Shown: positions 20,963-28,667 of the stretch, one piece after another
Layout of the letters: each line of letters starts with the position of its first letter
Numbering within the stretch: the stretch's first letter is position 1
From: a virus
Reading direction: 5' to 3' (one strand)
Length of the DNA: 49,967 bases
IMG/VR virus record: IMGVR_UViG_3300038825_001243
Span: 1 to 49,967 of that record
Position numbers and translations under genes: made by a program
Notes under the pieces: model-generated
Told to the model about the DNA's origin: nothing
Databases searched by the model: none
The model's input: only the letters and a program-made list of their open reading frames with translations

Positions 20963-21535
20963 CTACTCGGTTGTCTCCTTAGCTTGAAGAGATTCATACC
21001 TCTCTTTCAACTCTTGCACGACACGTAAGTGATCTTGACACAGAGTTAGTCGGGCGTTTTCACGCTCGGCGGGGGCGAGGATTCGAGTAAGAACTCCTGC
21101 TTCAAGTCGTTCCAGCTTTTCAGATAGCTCCCTTGCTCTCTGGTCGGTTCCAGCAAAGCGCTCGGCGGCTTCTGATAAGGAACTAATTCTATCTTCTGCG
21201 GTACGTATAGTGTTCTTGTCACGCACCCGCTGACTAGCATAACTATCAATAGCAGTGTTAAGTTTATCAATTTGTAAGACATACTCGTTCTCCATTGCGT
21301 TTAGTTCGGCCTCATAGACTCGCGTGAGTGTCTCAAAGTTCTTGTCTGCTGCGGTACTGTTAAGGTGTACCTGGCTCTTGAACTGTTGAAACTCTGTAGA
21401 TATTCTATTGATCTGAGGGATCATAGAGTTTTTACCGGACTTGTATATGAACCATGTGTACGTGCCTACGGAACCGACTACGAGTACCAGTATCGTGGTC
21501 CACTTACTAAAGGTGATCCAAGGGATAGGCAACAT
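20963..21535 (-). CDS. Rz-like inner-membrane spanin
   Basis: This 190-residue protein has one N-terminal transmembrane anchor (WTTILVLVVGSVGTYTWFIY) followed by a long periplasmic coiled coil (about residues 35-170) rich in Glu, Arg, Gln and Leu. That is the layout of Rz (i-spanin). With Rz1 it fuses inner and outer membranes in the last step of lysis. The Rz1 gene is embedded in it in another frame (21046-21282). Its ATG overlaps the preceding stop (TAATG). It is the last gene of the leftward unit. Confidence 0.85.
   Translation of the reverse strand: MLPIPWITFSKWTTILVLVVGSVGTYTWFIYKSGKNSMIPQINRISTEFQQFKSQVHLNSTAADKNFETLTRVYEAELNAMENEYVLQIDKLNTAIDSYASQRVRDKNTIRTAEDRISSLSEAAERFAGTDQRARELSEKLERLEAGVLTRILAPAERENARLTLCQDHLRVVQELKERYESLQAKETTE
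21046..21282 (-). CDS. Rz1-like outer-membrane spanin lipoprotein (nested)
   Basis: This 78-residue ORF lies wholly inside the Rz gene in a shifted frame, as in lambda Rz1. It starts at ATG 21282 with GGAG upstream. A short signal sequence (KLINLTLLLIVMLVSGC) ends in a lipobox LVSGC, predicting lipid-modified Cys20. The mature part is Pro-rich (VPYQKPPSALLEP, then PPPSVKTPD), typical of o-spanins. It would contact Rz through the periplasm. Unusually long for Rz1, but the architecture is convincing. Confidence 0.85.
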   Translation of the reverse strand: MSYKLINLTLLLIVMLVSGCVTRTLYVPQKIELVPYQKPPSALLEPTREQGSYLKSWNDLKQEFLLESSPPPSVKTPD

Positions 21536-21876
21536 TAGATAGGGATCCAGTTACCCGGAGCGGGTTCTTCTGTATCGTGTTCCTTAGAAAGTCTACGCAG
21601 TTCCTTTACCCCGTCCATTGTTAGCTTACGAACCTCGTACTCCATTATTAGTACGTAGTCTGTGCCTTCTTCTTCAATTAGGCATCCGATGTAGTGCCCA
21701 AGCCATTCCCCTTGCACCCCAGTATTTTTAGAAGTCATAGACTCACAACTATACTGGTTATACCCACGGTTGGGGCTGTAACCCGGCATATTTGCGTTGT
21801 GGTCTGCCTCGACTGAGGAGGAAATAAATAGTATTAGTATTACTATAAAACTTATTTTTAAAAAAGTTTCTCTCAC
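21535..21876 (-). CDS. Secreted small protein of the lysis cassette
   Basis: This 113-residue protein has a signal peptide (FLKISFIVILILFISSSVEA, cleavage likely after Ala24) and a mature domain with two Cys (YSCESM and IGCLI) that may form a disulfide. It sits between the M15 peptidase and Rz genes. It could be a periplasmic lysis accessory or an exclusion protein. No family is recognised. Confidence 0.65.
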   Translation of the reverse strand: MRETFLKISFIVILILFISSSVEADHNANMPGYSPNRGYNQYSCESMTSKNTGVQGEWLGHYIGCLIEEEGTDYVLIMEYEVRKLTMDGVKELRRLSKEHDTEEPAPGNWIPI

Positions 21877-21886
21877 TTGGGCCCTC

Positions 21887-22312
21887 CTAGTATGGTCGAT
21901 ACGTTCTCTTACTCGTAGCCCTCGTTTGAAGATGACACCAACCAGGAGTAAACTTTGGAGCCTCCCGGTATAGATCTGTCCGATCTAAGACGCCAGGATT
22001 TTTATCTATCCAAGTATCTAGTCTATTCCCAGCGTCGTACACGTCTACTCCCATACCTTGTTTATGCGAGGATCCTTTGACCCCGGTTCGGGACTGTGCA
22101 AGTCGAAAACCCCCGTCCCCAGATCCGCCTCGACTTCCAGATATCTGAGTACCAGTGTCTAGATCCTTCTCGAGCTTAATCCCTGTCGAAACCTCGTACT
22201 CACACAGTAGGGTGTTGACCCTATTGAGCAGTATGATAGCGTTATCTTTCCGTACGACGGTAGCGTACGGATGATCTATACGGTTACCGAAGTACTGAAA
22301 AAAACTAATCAT
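21887..22312 (-). CDS. M15-type peptidoglycan peptidase (endolysin)
   Basis: This 141-residue zinc peptidase has zinc ligands His83 and Asp90 in SSHKQGMGVD, and His127 in WCHLQ. An upstream SGSRGGSGDGGFR section has the Arg usually near the active site. It should cut peptide cross-links or D-Ala-D-Ala type bonds in the cell wall. It lacks a signal peptide, so a holin is needed for release. Its ATG overlaps the holin-candidate stop (TAATG). Single-domain M15 lysins are common in Gram-negative phages. Confidence 0.8.
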   Translation of the reverse strand: MISFFQYFGNRIDHPYATVVRKDNAIILLNRVNTLLCEYEVSTGIKLEKDLDTGTQISGSRGGSGDGGFRLAQSRTGVKGSSHKQGMGVDVYDAGNRLDTWIDKNPGVLDRTDLYREAPKFTPGWCHLQTRATSKRTYRPY

Positions 22313-22500
22313 TACTTTTTTGGCGCCTCTTTAGTTAAGAACAAGAACAGTGAAGCTAGTACAGCTACCCCGGCGGTGATGATCCCTGTCAAATCTGCAG
22401 GTACCAATATGCCTACTGAAGCTAAACCAGATACCACTACACCTACGAGTCCTGCATAGGAGGTCTTTTCTTTTAGTCTGTCTCTTAGCCATTCAATCAT
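22312..22500 (-). CDS. Holin candidate
   Basis: This 62-residue protein has two hydrophobic segments (YAGLVGVVVSGLASVGILVP and LTGIITAGVAVLASLFLFL) separated by a short turn, an N-terminal amphipathic part with charges (IEWLRDRLKEKTS) and a basic C-terminus (TKEAPKK). That is the layout of class II holins. It is directly upstream of and coupled to the M15 endolysin gene, the usual arrangement, and would control lysis timing by forming inner-membrane lesions. Confidence 0.75.
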   Translation of the reverse strand: MIEWLRDRLKEKTSYAGLVGVVVSGLASVGILVPADLTGIITAGVAVLASLFLFLTKEAPKK

Positions 22501-22503
22501 AAT

Positions 22504-22692
22504 TTATTTCTCCCTTGTGGTTAATAATATTGAATCAATCCTATTATGTGCTTCATCTGCCGTCTTTTTTGCATCCTCAGCTAAACGGATGGCGCGTAAC
22601 AAATCTCCTCGGATCGCGAAGTATGTTCCACCACACATGAAGGCGGTTGTGATCATCCAAGGAACCCAGCCGGTGTTAAAAAATTCATACAT
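22504..22692 (-). CDS. Small membrane protein of lysis cassette
   Basis: This 62-residue protein has one membrane span near the N-terminus (GWVPWMITTAFMCGGTYFAI) and a charged helical tail (AEDAKKTADEAHNRIDSILL). It lies just upstream of the holin candidate. It may be an antiholin or a second holin. A ribosome binding site AGGAGAG precedes ATG 22692. Confidence 0.65.
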   Translation of the reverse strand: MYEFFNTGWVPWMITTAFMCGGTYFAIRGDLLRAIRLAEDAKKTADEAHNRIDSILLTTREK

Positions 22693-22703
22693 CTTTTCTC
22701 TCC

Positions 22704-22940
22704 TTACTCGCGAAAAATGGAGTCCTTTGCTTCTAAGGACGTTACTCGCTCACTCGTTAATAATGACCGAATGGTGTTAGCTGTGATCCTTTCTTTTTGG
22801 TTCTTGTCGATCTCTTCTGACCTACCAATTTCTTCCTGCAGATCCGCTTTTAACTGGGCTACCTCTATGCTTACATATCCGATAACAGATACTAAGGTGG
22901 TTAGAGCGAGTCCTAAGATCTTTTGATTCAAATTTGACAT
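22704..22940 (-). CDS. Membrane-anchored coiled-coil protein
   Basis: The start is ATG 22940, coupled to the upstream stop as TAATG; a longer reading frame lacks support. The 78-residue product has one membrane span (ILGLALTTLVSVIGYVSI) followed by a charged helix (VAQLKADLQEEIGRSEEIDK). It belongs to the lysis cassette and could act with the holin. No family is named. Confidence 0.65.
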   Translation of the reverse strand: MSNLNQKILGLALTTLVSVIGYVSIEVAQLKADLQEEIGRSEEIDKNQKERITANTIRSLLTSERVTSLEAKDSIFRE

Positions 22941-23197
22941 TATCCCGTTACTCGAATCAGTAAGAACGCTAATCCGTACGCACAAACAATGCCGGCATAA
23001 GCAAACCAGAGATCTCTATTCCATAATTTTACCCGGCCATTCCTCTGGTAGTATTCCCGGCTCAAAGGAAATAGTATTACTATCCAAGCAAACCATAGTG
23101 GTTGCCATAATATTAATGCCGCAGGAACAAAAGCTATTGCCCAGTGCGCCGGCTGATTGACAAGCCATTCCATTGCCCAACTTCGATCTTTACTCAT
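22940..23197 (-). CDS. Two- or three-span membrane protein
   Basis: This 85-residue protein has hydrophobic segments (HWAIAFVPAALILWQPLWFA, WIVILFPL, and LWFAYAGIVCAYGLAFLLI) and a cytoplasmic SREYYQRNGRVKLWNRD loop. The 'W...P.HW......... REYYQ' pattern is seen in small phage membrane proteins near lysis genes. It may be a holin or holin partner. It lies between the thioesterase and the coiled-coil membrane gene. Confidence 0.65.
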   Translation of the reverse strand: MSKDRSWAMEWLVNQPAHWAIAFVPAALILWQPLWFAWIVILFPLSREYYQRNGRVKLWNRDLWFAYAGIVCAYGLAFLLIRVTG

Positions 23198-23212
23198 TTA
23201 CGGTCCCTTACT

Positions 23213-23665
23213 TTATTTTACAACAGCCTGTGGTCTACCTTTTTTATCTACTGCCACATAAGTTAATAGAGCTTCTGTTACCTTAATACATATCTCTTCA
23301 TTTCCTTCTCGTGGGCCACGTTGTGCGTACACCTCAACATCTACTTCAATGGAGGTGTGTCCTATCTTAGTAATCTTAGTGTAAAAGCTAACAAGATCAC
23401 CCACAAATACAGGATGCTTAAACACAAAACTATTTACTGCAACAGTAACTACCCTCCCAGTTGTATATCGAATTGCTGCAAGGCTTCCCGCCATGTCAAC
23501 CTGTGACATTATCCAACCGCCAAATACATCTCCTGCATGATTAGTATCTGTTGGCATAGTAACTGTCCTCATCGTTGGGTCACAGTCTTGTGGCAATGCC
23601 GTATGGAACGCATCTGCTAAGTTAGTTTTGGGCTTTGTTCCATTTTCAAAGACATATCCTTCCAC
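23213..23665 (-). CDS. YciA-like acyl-CoA thioesterase (hotdog fold)
   Basis: This 150-residue protein matches YciA-type acyl-CoA hydrolases throughout: TVTMPTDTNHAGDVFGGWIM with NHAGDVFGGW at 42-51 (catalytic-type Asp46), SQVDMAG, GRVVTVAVNSFVFKHPVFVG, and KVTEALLTYVAVDKKGRP. Members hydrolyse acyl-CoA to free acid and CoA, acting on lipid or acid metabolism in the cytoplasm. An extra 28-residue N-terminal extension is present. GTG 23665 overlaps the tail-fibre TAG (TAGTG). This is an unusual metabolic gene for a phage and was probably gained from a bacterium. Confidence 0.85.
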   Translation of the reverse strand: MEGYVFENGTKPKTNLADAFHTALPQDCDPTMRTVTMPTDTNHAGDVFGGWIMSQVDMAGSLAAIRYTTGRVVTVAVNSFVFKHPVFVGDLVSFYTKITKIGHTSIEVDVEVYAQRGPREGNEEICIKVTEALLTYVAVDKKGRPQAVVK

Positions 23666-26600
23666 TATTTATTTTCCTCTAATTTAGCAATTCGTGCCTC
23701 TAATGATTCAATCACAGTTTGTTGCTCTTGGACAGTTTTGACTAGTAAAGGTACGAGTTTAGCTTGGTCAATTCCCTGCAGTACAGGCTCACCATCCTCA
23801 TCTACTTCATCCTTGACACCTGTGACAGATTCAGGCACTACCTCTTGCGCTTCATGTGCTAAGAAACCATCAACTGTAGTGTCAGGGTCAGCGATAAAGT
23901 TGAATCTTGCAGGTTTAAGTTTCTTTAACCTTTCTGTCGCACTCCAGTCATACTTTACATTCTCTTTTAGGCGATAATCTGATGTTGTATTGTAAGACAC
24001 CGCCGTGGTTGTAATGCCTATTGTGCCTTTAATTGTGCCAGTACGGCGTAAATCCACAATCGTGCCATTATTACCAGTTCTATTTAGCGCGAGTGGGTTA
24101 CTTTGATACCTTGTTGCGGCGAGTAATCCCCCATCTCGTATAGCAATACCATTATCTGCGGTTGAGTCCGCAGCATTATCCCACGGGGCGGCATCGGTTG
24201 TGCCAACAAGGAGGTGACCTGCCGTAGTAATACGCATACGCTCTGCAACAGCTACACTTCCAGTTGGATCACCTGTAGCAAAAACCATATCTACTTTATT
24301 ATCTGCCGATTGATTAACACGCGATCCAGTAATACTTGCGTAGTCAATCATACTTCCACCAGAATTTTGTTGGCTAAATAATAGTCCGCCACCGTTACCA
24401 GTAGCAGGATTAGAGCCAGTAGTCTGTATTCTTACTATCCCATTTGTGACAGGTGATGATGTGACTGCGCCAGCAATATCTAGTTTATTACTTGGAGCAG
24501 TGCCTATACCTAAATTCCCACTATCTTTAGTCATTGTAGCCATAACACCAGTAGACTCATCTGCTATTACAAGATTACCACCTTCATTTTTAATACCCCA
24601 TGTTTCCGTGGTGTTCTTTAGTAGTACCTCGGCAATATCAGTTGTGGTAGCTTCTACTTGCAATCCAAGTCTACCTGCATGAGCTACATGAAGCTTTTGA
24701 GCAGGAGCTGCAGTACCTATACCAACATTACCTGCGCTAGTAATCCGTAATTTTTCTGTATTGCCAGCACCATCAGCGCGAGTTGAGAATGCTAAATAGG
24801 AAGCAATATTCGCGCTAGTTGCATTTTCTTTAGCACCTTTAATTACAGCCCACGTAGCATATTTATTATCGGAGTCAGTTGATTTTCCGGCAAAAGCAAT
24901 TTGACCCCCAGTATCGGCTGCCTGTGCTGTATTTGAAATAACATTTAGATTGCCATAACTGCTAGTTAGCGCAATATTTGCACCTTCAATAATAGCTTCT
25001 GCTGCTCCGTCCGAGCCAGAAGCCACAACTGCCGTTCCTGCGCCTAATGTGTGATTTTTAGCTAGAGGAGAAGTAGCACCTATACCAACATTACCTGAAG
25101 CACTAATTGCTGCAGTGGTTAATGTGCCTGTAAGAGTAGGAGATGCACTTAACACAGTATTGCCCGATCCTGTAGAAGATGTTACTCCCGTACCACCACT
25201 AGCTACAGCTAATGTGGCACTTAATCCTGCTGCTGTTCCGCTAGTATTTTGATTTAATGTGGGGAATGAACAGTTGGTTAATGTTCCACTTGCAGGTGTA
25301 CCTAACGCAGGAGTAACTAAAGTGGGCGAAGTCGCAAAAACAGCAGCTCCACTACCTGTTTCATCAGATAAAACACCCCTTAGTTGTGCGCTAGTTGTCG
25401 CAGCGAATTGTGATAAGTTTCCTGATGTTAGGGCATCGCCACCTCCAGCAGGGTTTTCCCATGCAGGTGCGCTTGTTCCTCCAGTACTTGTTAATACTTG
25501 CCCGTCAGAGCCATTAGCTAGTAAGGCTGTAGTATTAGCAGAAGACTGATAAAGAACTGATCCTCCTGCTCCTCCTGCCACGTTGGTAGCAGTAGTAGCT
25601 GTTGTTGCGTTTCCCGTTGTGCTTTGATTTAATGTTGGAAAAGTGCAGTTGGTTAGTGTACCAGAAGCAGGTGTTCCGAGAGCAGGAGTCACAAAAGTTG
25701 GACTTGTAGCAAAAACAGCAGCCCCACTACCTGTTTCATCACTTAATGCTGCTTTGAGATTAGCTGAAGAAAATGAGCCTAATGTGGTTGCATTACCACT
25801 ACTGGTAATATGTCCTGTCAAGTTTGCATTAGTGGTTACATTACCAGAAGTAAGTCCAGCAGCAGTTCCTGTCAGATTAGTTGCTACTCCACTTGCCGGA
25901 GTGCCAAGCGCAGGAGTGACTAATGTAGGACTCTCAGCAAAAACAGCAGCACCAGAACCAGTCTCGTTAGTTAATGCTGCTTTTAGTTGTGCTGAAGTAA
26001 AGCTGCCTAATACTGCTGCATTGCCCGAACTAGTGATATGTCCTGTAAGATTGGCATTAGTACTTACATTTCCTGCGGTAAGCCCTGAAGCTGTGCCTGT
26101 TAAATTTGTTGCAACTCCTGAAGCGGGTGTTCCGAGAGCAGGTGTAACGAGAGTGGGGCTTTCAGCAAACACTAACGCTCCCGATCCTGTTTCATTAGAT
26201 ATTACTCCAGCCAATTGTGCGCTAGTTGTAGCAGCAAATTGCGATAATGGGTTAGCTGTTTTAGCGTCGGCACTGTTTGAGTCAACCCAAGCGCTTCCAT
26301 CCCATACCATCAGTAAGTTTGTTCCTGTGTCCCAGTACAAAGCACCGGTCAACAGCGCCTCTCCATCATTGTCGGTTGCTGGCCCACTCCCTTTAGCCCC
26401 TAGGTACCGATCATCGAATGAATCATAAGAAGCAGCAGCAGCGGCGGCACTAGCACTGGCGTTACTGGCCTGCGTACTTGCAGTGCTTGCACTATTACTA
26501 GCATTACTAGCCTGCGTACTTGCAGTGCTTGCACTAGTACTAGCATTACTAGCGCTCGTGCTTGCCGCACTAGCGCTCGTACTTGCCGCACTAGCGCTCG

Positions 26601-27075
26601 TGCTTGCCGCACTAGCGCTCGTACTTGCCGCACTAGCGCTAGTACTGGCATTGCTTGCTTGCGTAGTGGCAGTGGCTGCGGATGCCGCAGCACTAGTAAC
26701 TGCACCGGTTGTGGTAGCTACGTCAAAAGTGATCGCTGAGGTCCCGATTACAATAGGGTTCGCGGTGGTAACTCGGAATATGCTCCCGAGATTTGTTGAA
26801 CCTAGCGCCGCCGGAACCCAAGTCCCTTGGAGTATGTCTCTGTCGCCATCGAAATCAGGTGCTCTAAGCCAAGTGCTAACCTGACAGATGTATATACCGT
26901 TAGTTGTAGTATCTGTTTGATCCTTGACCAGTACCCGGTCCTCAGCAACAACCGCTACCCCGTCGATCGTCTGTGTGCCTACTAAGGTTATAGCAGCAGT
27001 AGTCGCTACGACAACGGGAGCTTTCACCCCTAGCTGGCCTGTTAGTCCTCTGCCTCTGTCTGTTTGTGTAACCAT
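23665..27075 (-). CDS. Tail fibre 1 with C-terminal S74 chaperone
   Basis: This protein of 1136 residues is predicted from ATG 27075, whose product aligns with the start of fibre 2. In order: an N-terminal attachment domain (1-125), a Ser/Ala/Thr 7-residue repeat stalk (about 125-220, SASAAST), several roughly 75-residue repeats carrying TGSGA.VFAESPTLVTPALGTPASG (about 270-620), receptor-type segments, and a C-terminal peptidase S74 chaperone that starts near SDYRLKENV and ends in a coiled coil. The S74 unit trimerises the fibre and normally cuts itself off before its Ser. It determines host recognition. The 21-bp repeats could shift length between isolates. Confidence 0.85.
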   Translation of the reverse strand: MVTQTDRGRGLTGQLGVKAPVVVATTAAITLVGTQTIDGVAVVAEDRVLVKDQTDTTTNGIYICQVSTWLRAPDFDGDRDILQGTWVPAALGSTNLGSIFRVTTANPIVIGTSAITFDVATTTGAVTSAAASAATATTQASNASTSASAASTSASAASTSASAASTSASAASTSASNASTSASTASTQASNASNSASTASTQASNASASAAAAAASYDSFDDRYLGAKGSGPATDNDGEALLTGALYWDTGTNLLMVWDGSAWVDSNSADAKTANPLSQFAATTSAQLAGVISNETGSGALVFAESPTLVTPALGTPASGVATNLTGTASGLTAGNVSTNANLTGHITSSGNAAVLGSFTSAQLKAALTNETGSGAAVFAESPTLVTPALGTPASGVATNLTGTAAGLTSGNVTTNANLTGHITSSGNATTLGSFSSANLKAALSDETGSGAAVFATSPTFVTPALGTPASGTLTNCTFPTLNQSTTGNATTATTATNVAGGAGGSVLYQSSANTTALLANGSDGQVLTSTGGTSAPAWENPAGGGDALTSGNLSQFAATTSAQLRGVLSDETGSGAAVFATSPTLVTPALGTPASGTLTNCSFPTLNQNTSGTAAGLSATLAVASGGTGVTSSTGSGNTVLSASPTLTGTLTTAAISASGNVGIGATSPLAKNHTLGAGTAVVASGSDGAAEAIIEGANIALTSSYGNLNVISNTAQAADTGGQIAFAGKSTDSDNKYATWAVIKGAKENATSANIASYLAFSTRADGAGNTEKLRITSAGNVGIGTAAPAQKLHVAHAGRLGLQVEATTTDIAEVLLKNTTETWGIKNEGGNLVIADESTGVMATMTKDSGNLGIGTAPSNKLDIAGAVTSSPVTNGIVRIQTTGSNPATGNGGGLLFSQQNSGGSMIDYASITGSRVNQSADNKVDMVFATGDPTGSVAVAERMRITTAGHLLVGTTDAAPWDNAADSTADNGIAIRDGGLLAATRYQSNPLALNRTGNNGTIVDLRRTGTIKGTIGITTTAVSYNTTSDYRLKENVKYDWSATERLKKLKPARFNFIADPDTTVDGFLAHEAQEVVPESVTGVKDEVDEDGEPVLQGIDQAKLVPLLVKTVQEQQTVIESLEARIAKLEENK
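26551..26634. repeat. Tandem 21-bp repeat x4 in fibre stalk
   Basis: Four head-to-tail 21-bp copies of AGCGCTCGT(G/A)CTTGCCGCACT encode the heptad SASAAST of fibre 1. Related degenerate copies extend on both sides. Slippage could vary the stalk length. Confidence 0.8.
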
Positions 27076-27077
27076 GT

Positions 27078-27167
27078 TTATTTCCCTGTTGCCGTCCAAT
27101 TAAAGGTGCGGGCAACATCTTGCCCGTGCCTTATAGTAAACCCTGAGGTTGTAATTTTAATTGTCAT
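27078..27167 (-). CDS. 29-residue peptide between fibre genes
   Basis: ATG 27167 overlaps the upstream stop (TAATG), and the TAA at 27078 is 2 bases before the ATG of fibre 1. The peptide (MTIKITTSGFTIRHGQDV...) is short and beta-like. It may exist chiefly to couple translation of the fibre, or be a small assembly factor. Coding evidence is limited to its perfect fit in the gap. Confidence 0.5.
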   Translation of the reverse strand: MTIKITTSGFTIRHGQDVARTFNWTATGK

Positions 27168-27439
27168 TACTTGCTTCCTTTAGGATATTTGTCTTTAACA
27201 GCTTTAATAGTTGCAGCCATTTCATCAGGAAATGCTCCCGCATGGTACAAAGCATCTAATTGCTCTCTAATTGGCGGATACTCGTTTTTCCTTTTAAACT
27301 TATAACCTTCTGGATCAACCCAAGCATCAACCAGTTTTTGATCTATGGTTACTTTCTTTCCATTTTTATCACTAGCCCCTTCTGTATCATCAATAGTAAC
27401 GACATTTGGATATAGTTTATATATTGCTTTATGAGTCAT
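27167..27439 (-). CDS. Tail fibre assembly-type protein
   Basis: This 90-residue protein has a C-terminal segment NEYPPIREQLDALYHAGAFP and KAVKDKYPK. The 'YP.I..QLDALYH.G..P..M...I..VK..YP' pattern is found in small proteins encoded beside tail fibres in many phages. It could be a chaperone or fibre tip. It lies between the two fibre genes, coupled at both ends. A VDPEGYKFKRK stretch precedes the motif. Confidence 0.75.
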   Translation of the reverse strand: MTHKAIYKLYPNVVTIDDTEGASDKNGKKVTIDQKLVDAWVDPEGYKFKRKNEYPPIREQLDALYHAGAFPDEMAATIKAVKDKYPKGSK

Positions 27440-28632
27440 TATGCTCCTATCTCCATTACTGTTATTGAGGATGCACCTCTTGGATCATAACCTGTTGTAT
27501 CTCTATCTTGCTCAGTTCGGTTAATGTAGCACGTATGACCGCCATCCTTTCTTTGTGATGCTTGAACTTTATATGTAGTAGCACTTGTAGTAGACGGAGA
27601 ATCCAAATAAGTAGCAGAACTTCTCTGCATAATGCCATCCCCACTATCATTTTGTGAAAAGGAAATTGTATCTCTAGGTCTATTACCTGCTGCATTCCCT
27701 TTATATAGTTGTGTTGTACCCCGTAATAATTGGGCATGACTAACAAAATGACTAGAAGATATGAATAAATCCACTGTTACTAATATCTTACTGGATGCAG
27801 ATGTGGGAGTAATAGTGACTGATAGACCACTAACATCTACTAATGATGTTGATGTTGTAGAAAAAGCATCAGACTTTACTGCCTGTAATACCTGTAACAC
27901 CTTGCCAGGACCACTAGTCCTACCAGTACCACCAGATGCTGCTGGTAATGGAGTAGTAAGTGCTAAACCATTAGCTGTAATCCCATCCCCTCCTAACACC
28001 TGAAAGGCTTTACCAGAAGCTAGAGTGTGAACACGCATATTACCATTGTAGTTATCAAGCTGAACATTAGGATTTGATGCCGAGCCCTTTAAAGATATTT
28101 CGCCACCCTCGGCAGCATCGTCTTGTGCATTTACGTCTAAGTAACCACAAGTTAATGTGCCTGTAACAGTACCTCCAGCACTGGCTACCGCGCCTAAAGT
28201 AGTCCTCGCTGCCGATGCGGTTGTGTCATCGAGCAGGGTTGCTATAAACGCAGAAGTAGTAAGAGCCGGGTGTATGGTAAACGTAATGGCAGTAGTACCG
28301 ATCGTAATTATGTTAGCCGTAGCGACATACCAGATGGTTAACCCATTAGTAGTTCCTTGTGCTACTGATACGAGAGTACCTTGCAGTATGTCCTTCTTAC
28401 CGTCCCAGTCCGGGGATCTTACCCAGGCTGTATCCTGCACCGTATAGATCCCGTTCTCAGCTCCTAGAGTCTGGTTCTTGACCAACACGCGATCTTCAGC
28501 AACTACTGATATTCCATCAATAGTTTGTAACCCATACAGGGTAATATCTTCAGTCGTAGCAGCGGCCACTGGTGCCTTGATGCCCAGTGAACCGGTGAGT
28601 CCTTCTGCTCTATTTGTTTGTACGGATATCAT
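27439..28632 (-). CDS. Tail fibre 2 (shares N-terminal domain with fibre 1)
   Basis: This 397-residue protein has a first 120 residues closely related to fibre 1: both have GLTG.LG.KAPV..ATT, QTIDG..VVAEDRVLVK, and D.DG..DILQGT. It then has a short stalk and a receptor-type beta-rich end (SASSKILVTVDLFISSSHFV, YKVQASQRKDGGHTCYINRTE), lacking the S74 chaperone. Two fibres with one anchor type suggest that both attach to the same tail site or that one binds the other. Its ATG at 28632 has only a weak ribosome binding site. Confidence 0.8.
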   Translation of the reverse strand: MISVQTNRAEGLTGSLGIKAPVAAATTEDITLYGLQTIDGISVVAEDRVLVKNQTLGAENGIYTVQDTAWVRSPDWDGKKDILQGTLVSVAQGTTNGLTIWYVATANIITIGTTAITFTIHPALTTSAFIATLLDDTTASAARTTLGAVASAGGTVTGTLTCGYLDVNAQDDAAEGGEISLKGSASNPNVQLDNYNGNMRVHTLASGKAFQVLGGDGITANGLALTTPLPAASGGTGRTSGPGKVLQVLQAVKSDAFSTTSTSLVDVSGLSVTITPTSASSKILVTVDLFISSSHFVSHAQLLRGTTQLYKGNAAGNRPRDTISFSQNDSGDGIMQRSSATYLDSPSTTSATTYKVQASQRKDGGHTCYINRTEQDRDTTGYDPRGASSITVMEIGA

Positions 28633-28667
28633 GTATAAATGTTACCTTAATTCTAAGCATAGATCTA

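Noticed and set aside
25643-26428. 261-residue open frame on the plus strand opposite fibre 1
   Set aside because: It is the antisense shadow of the repetitive fibre gene: a low-complexity Val/Ala/Pro protein lacking a ribosome binding site.
26551-26634. CRISPR-like array
   Set aside because: The 21-bp copies are head-to-tail without spacers and in frame inside the fibre gene, encoding SASAAST heptads.
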